A stretch of 19,679 nucleotides of DNA from Methylococcales bacterium (GTDB lineage Bacteria > Pseudomonadota > Gammaproteobacteria > Methylococcales > Methylomonadaceae), in NCBI GenBank assembly GCA_023144875.1, contig JAGLEW010000046.1:1-19679 (forward strand), in the 5' to 3' direction. Positions 17,773 to 19,679 of the stretch are shown in pieces; the first letter of the stretch is position 1; each line of letters begins with the position of its first letter. The position numbers were made by a program, and so were the translations under genes. Under the pieces are notes generated by a model that saw only the letters and a list, made by a program, of their open reading frames with translations, ran no database searches and was not told the origin of the DNA.

Positions 17773-18720
17773 ATGACTAAATTAATTGATCCACAAACCT
17801 TAATTGATAAATACTCTTTAAAAGAACATGCCGAATTTGCTAATAAGTATTTTGAAGGACGTGAAGAACATGCCTACCTTTATCAAAAACCCTTTCATAA
17901 TGCCTCAGAAACAGGGGCGTTACTCACAAGTTTAGGGCATTTATTCAATGGTATAAAATTACAATCAGGCATGAAGGTGCTTGATTTTGCCGCAGGATCT
18001 TGTTGGCTTTCCAAAATATTAGTTGAATTTGGCTGTATCGTCACCAGCTATGATGTTTCAGAAAAAGCCTTAGCGATTGGGGAACAATTATTTAAGCGAC
18101 ACCCTCCTGTTAATAGAACCAGCCCCACCCCGATTTTTAACGTGTTTAATGGGCAATCATTTGATGAGGAAGCCCATAGTTTTGATCGAATTATCGTCAA
18201 CGATGCCTTTCATCATATTCCAAACACCCAAGAGGTTTTAAACGAATTTTATCGCTTATTAAAGCCCACAGGTATTGTTGGCATGTCAGAACCTGGGCGT
18301 TATCATTCACAAACAAAAGCCTCACAATTTGAGATGCGTGAGTATCATGTGATTGAAAATGACTTTATTTTAGAAAATATCTGGGGAGAAGCACAATCGG
18401 TAGGGTTCGATCGCATTCAAATTACCCCTGTTTTAGAACATACGCAACTTTCAATGAACGAATACTTAGCTTTAATGAGCGGTGAAGTTTCTGATTCAGT
18501 AAAAATAGCCGTGCAACAAAACACTGAAAACCATTCCTTATTTTTTTTGCACAAAGACATTAAAGTCACCGAACAAAATTTTAATGAAGAAAAATACCTG
18601 AGCGAAAATATTGATGTGGCTTTAGCCATTAAGCAAGGTACTATCGCATCAGGGTTTCAACATTATCAAGATCATGGACAACAAGAAGGGCGAGCCGTTT
18701 ATTTAATCGCATCAGGGTAA
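17773..18720 (+). CDS. Class I SAM-dependent methyltransferase with C-terminal EGR-type repeat
   Basis: A 315-residue protein. Residues about 60-220 form a Rossmann-fold methyltransferase: motif I is MKVLDFAAGSCWLSKIL, motif II VTSYDVSEKAL, motif IV/V FDRIIVNDAFHHIPNT, followed by LNEFYRLLKPTGIVGMSEPG. The motif I sequence FAAGSC is a slight variant of the usual DxGxGxG. The C-terminal 45 residues carry a module of the type YLxxNxDVAxAI ... SGxxHYxxxGxxEGR (YLSENIDVALAIKQGT, GFQHYQDHGQQEGR), which also occurs in surface and glycan-related proteins and some glycosyltransferases. The substrate is unknown; a sugar, lipid or protein glycan is a guess. ATG at 17773. It follows the ygfX-like gene by 39 bases, and its last 22 bases overlap the end of the minus-strand TupA-like gene. 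Confidence 0.85.
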   Translation: MTKLIDPQTLIDKYSLKEHAEFANKYFEGREEHAYLYQKPFHNASETGALLTSLGHLFNGIKLQSGMKVLDFAAGSCWLSKILVEFGCIVTSYDVSEKALAIGEQLFKRHPPVNRTSPTPIFNVFNGQSFDEEAHSFDRIIVNDAFHHIPNTQEVLNEFYRLLKPTGIVGMSEPGRYHSQTKASQFEMREYHVIENDFILENIWGEAQSVGFDRIQITPVLEHTQLSMNEYLALMSGEVSDSVKIAVQQNTENHSLFFLHKDIKVTEQNFNEEKYLSENIDVALAIKQGTIASGFQHYQDHGQQEGRAVYLIASG

Positions 18721-19493
18721 AACAGTGGCTGACCTTTTTTCTGATAATCTGCAATTATTTTTTGACCCTCTATTGATACAATAAAACCAATATATTTTTT
18801 GGCTAACTCATAATTGACTGATTGATAACGCTTAGGGTTAACCGCCATAATATGATAAGGATTGAATAAATTTTTACCGCCTGCAAAAACAATATCTAAC
18901 GCCAGTTTATCTTTATAAGCAATATACGTCCCACGGTCGGTTAAGGTATAAGCCTGTTTTTCATCGGCGATTTTTAACACCGCCCCCATTCCTTGACCCA
19001 CGCTTACATACCAAGCGCCTTGTGGTTTTTTTTGAGTTAACGCCCATAAAGACTTTTCTTTTTTATGCGTCCCCGAATCATCCCCGCGTGAAATAAAGAC
19101 CGCGTTTTGAGTGATAATTTTTTGTAACGCTTCGCTAATTGTTTTTGACGATTTCACATCCGCTTTATCCGATTTTGCCCCAATTAAAACAAAATCATTG
19201 TGCATAACGGCATGGCGATCAACCCCATAACCTGCGTTAATAAATTTTTTTTCAGCAACAGGGGCATGGACAAAGACGACATCTACATCACCATTTTCCC
19301 CCAGCTTTAAGGCTTTCCCTGTTCCAACCGCAATCACATCCACGCGCGCCTTATATTTTTTTTCAAACACAGGGTTTAAGACCGCTAATAAACCTGAGTT
19401 TTCGGTACTAGTGGTCGTGGAAAGTCGTAATACATTATTAGCCTGTAATGGCAAAGTAATGAAAAGAAAGAGTAATAGTCCTATTTTTTTCAT
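18699..19493 (-). CDS. tupA: TupA-like tungstate (oxyanion) ABC transporter substrate-binding protein
   Basis: A 264-residue periplasmic binding protein with a signal peptide (MKKIGLLLFLFITLPLQA). The ligand-loop signatures are STTTSTENSGLLAVL near the N-terminus, IAVGTGKALKLGENGDVDVV, and ISRGDDSGTHKKEKSLW, all typical of the TupA/PstS-like family that binds tungstate (sometimes molybdate) for an ABC importer. FNPYHIMAVNP near the end is also family-like. The permease and ATPase genes (tupB, tupC) are not in this window; minus-strand downstream is the methyltransferase tail, so they must lie elsewhere or upstream. The start lies 4 bases after the stop of the porin fragment, with no separate promoter seen, so both are probably one transcript. 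No strong Shine-Dalgarno is visible, which fits translational coupling. Confidence 0.87.
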   Translation of the reverse strand: MKKIGLLLFLFITLPLQANNVLRLSTTTSTENSGLLAVLNPVFEKKYKARVDVIAVGTGKALKLGENGDVDVVFVHAPVAEKKFINAGYGVDRHAVMHNDFVLIGAKSDKADVKSSKTISEALQKIITQNAVFISRGDDSGTHKKEKSLWALTQKKPQGAWYVSVGQGMGAVLKIADEKQAYTLTDRGTYIAYKDKLALDIVFAGGKNLFNPYHIMAVNPKRYQSVNYELAKKYIGFIVSIEGQKIIADYQKKGQPLFYPDAIK

Positions 19494-19497
19494 GTTA

Positions 19498-19679
19498 TTA
19501 AAATTTTAAAACCATTTGAGAGTAAACATAGGTGCTGTCTTTTTTATGCGCATTTTCCATTAAATCCCCCGCAAAAATATGCGCAATTCCCCCTTCAAGA
19601 CGAACATTTTTAGGTAAAATATCCCAACGAATACGCGCTTCGATTTGGGTGCCAATATAAGAATCTGTGCCGTTAATCG
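19498..19679 (-). CDS. Outer-membrane porin C-terminus, alginate-export-family-like (5'-truncated by window edge)
   Basis: The minus strand is open from the window edge to a TAA at 19500-19498 and encodes 59 residues. Segments IGTQIEARIRWDILPKNVRL, EGGIAHIFAGDLMENAH and STYVYSQMVLKF read as the last three beta strands of a barrel ending in Phe. The pattern LPxNVRLExGxAHxFxGDxxExA ... TYxYxQ resembles the C-terminus of alginate_exp-domain porins. The frame is too short to appear as an ATG-initiated ORF but is clearly coding. Its stop is 4 bases before the TupA-like start, suggesting one operon and a porin that may pass the same oxyanion; that link is inference. Confidence 0.72.
   Translation of the reverse strand, partial: INGTDSYIGTQIEARIRWDILPKNVRLEGGIAHIFAGDLMENAHKKDSTYVYSQMVLKF

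Overview
The window looks like a low-GC (AT-rich) gammaproteobacterial chromosome. The evidence is the gene content and order: eno followed directly by ftsB, coaD followed by an Alvin-type ferredoxin, and sdhE overlapping a ygfX/cptA-like gene. Many encoded proteins carry signal peptides, lipoboxes or beta-barrel termini, so this is a Gram-negative with a busy envelope. A sulfur- or methane-oxidising gammaproteobacterium (Thiotrichales- or Methylococcales-like) is my guess from general style only; nothing in the sequence proves it. I see no tRNA, rRNA, insertion sequence or CRISPR array.

Layout. 1-1397 (+): 3' two-thirds of uvrB, cut by the window edge. 1465-1842 (+): small lipoprotein, then a hairpin shared with the convergent minus-strand block. 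5246-1895 (-): glycine-zipper multi-pass membrane protein, M18 aminopeptidase, coaD, ferredoxin; the last three genes are separated by only a few bases. 7174-5541 (-): eno then ftsB. 7501-8070 (+): threonine-linker lipoprotein. 8384-11994 (+): a three-gene envelope operon (outer-membrane barrel, secreted CsgG-like protein, CsgG-like/caspase lipoprotein). 12138-12557 (+): abundant-looking small periplasmic helical protein with a strong terminator. 14292-12640 (-): SulP anion transporter. 14513-16096 (+): guaA, divergent from SulP. 16273-18720 (+): secreted protein with a PPC-like C-terminus, sdhE, ygfX-like gene, SAM methyltransferase. 19679-18699 (-): C-terminus of an outer-membrane porin resembling the alginate-export family, then a TupA-like tungstate-binding protein whose end overlaps the methyltransferase gene.

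Housekeeping functions (DNA repair, CoA synthesis, glycolysis, cell division, GMP synthesis, flavinylation of succinate dehydrogenase) are interleaved with less characterised envelope genes. The most unusual unit is 8384-11994. A caspase-like cysteine protease domain with an apparently intact His/Cys dyad (H366/C418) is fused behind a CsgG-like domain on a lipoprotein. It is translationally overlapped with a second, secreted CsgG-like paralogue lacking the protease, and preceded by an outer-membrane beta-barrel protein. I infer an outer-membrane-associated proteolytic or secretion complex; its substrate and role cannot be read from the sequence. Other points worth checking are a probable ATT start codon for ftsB and an identical 11-base promoter element in front of two envelope genes.
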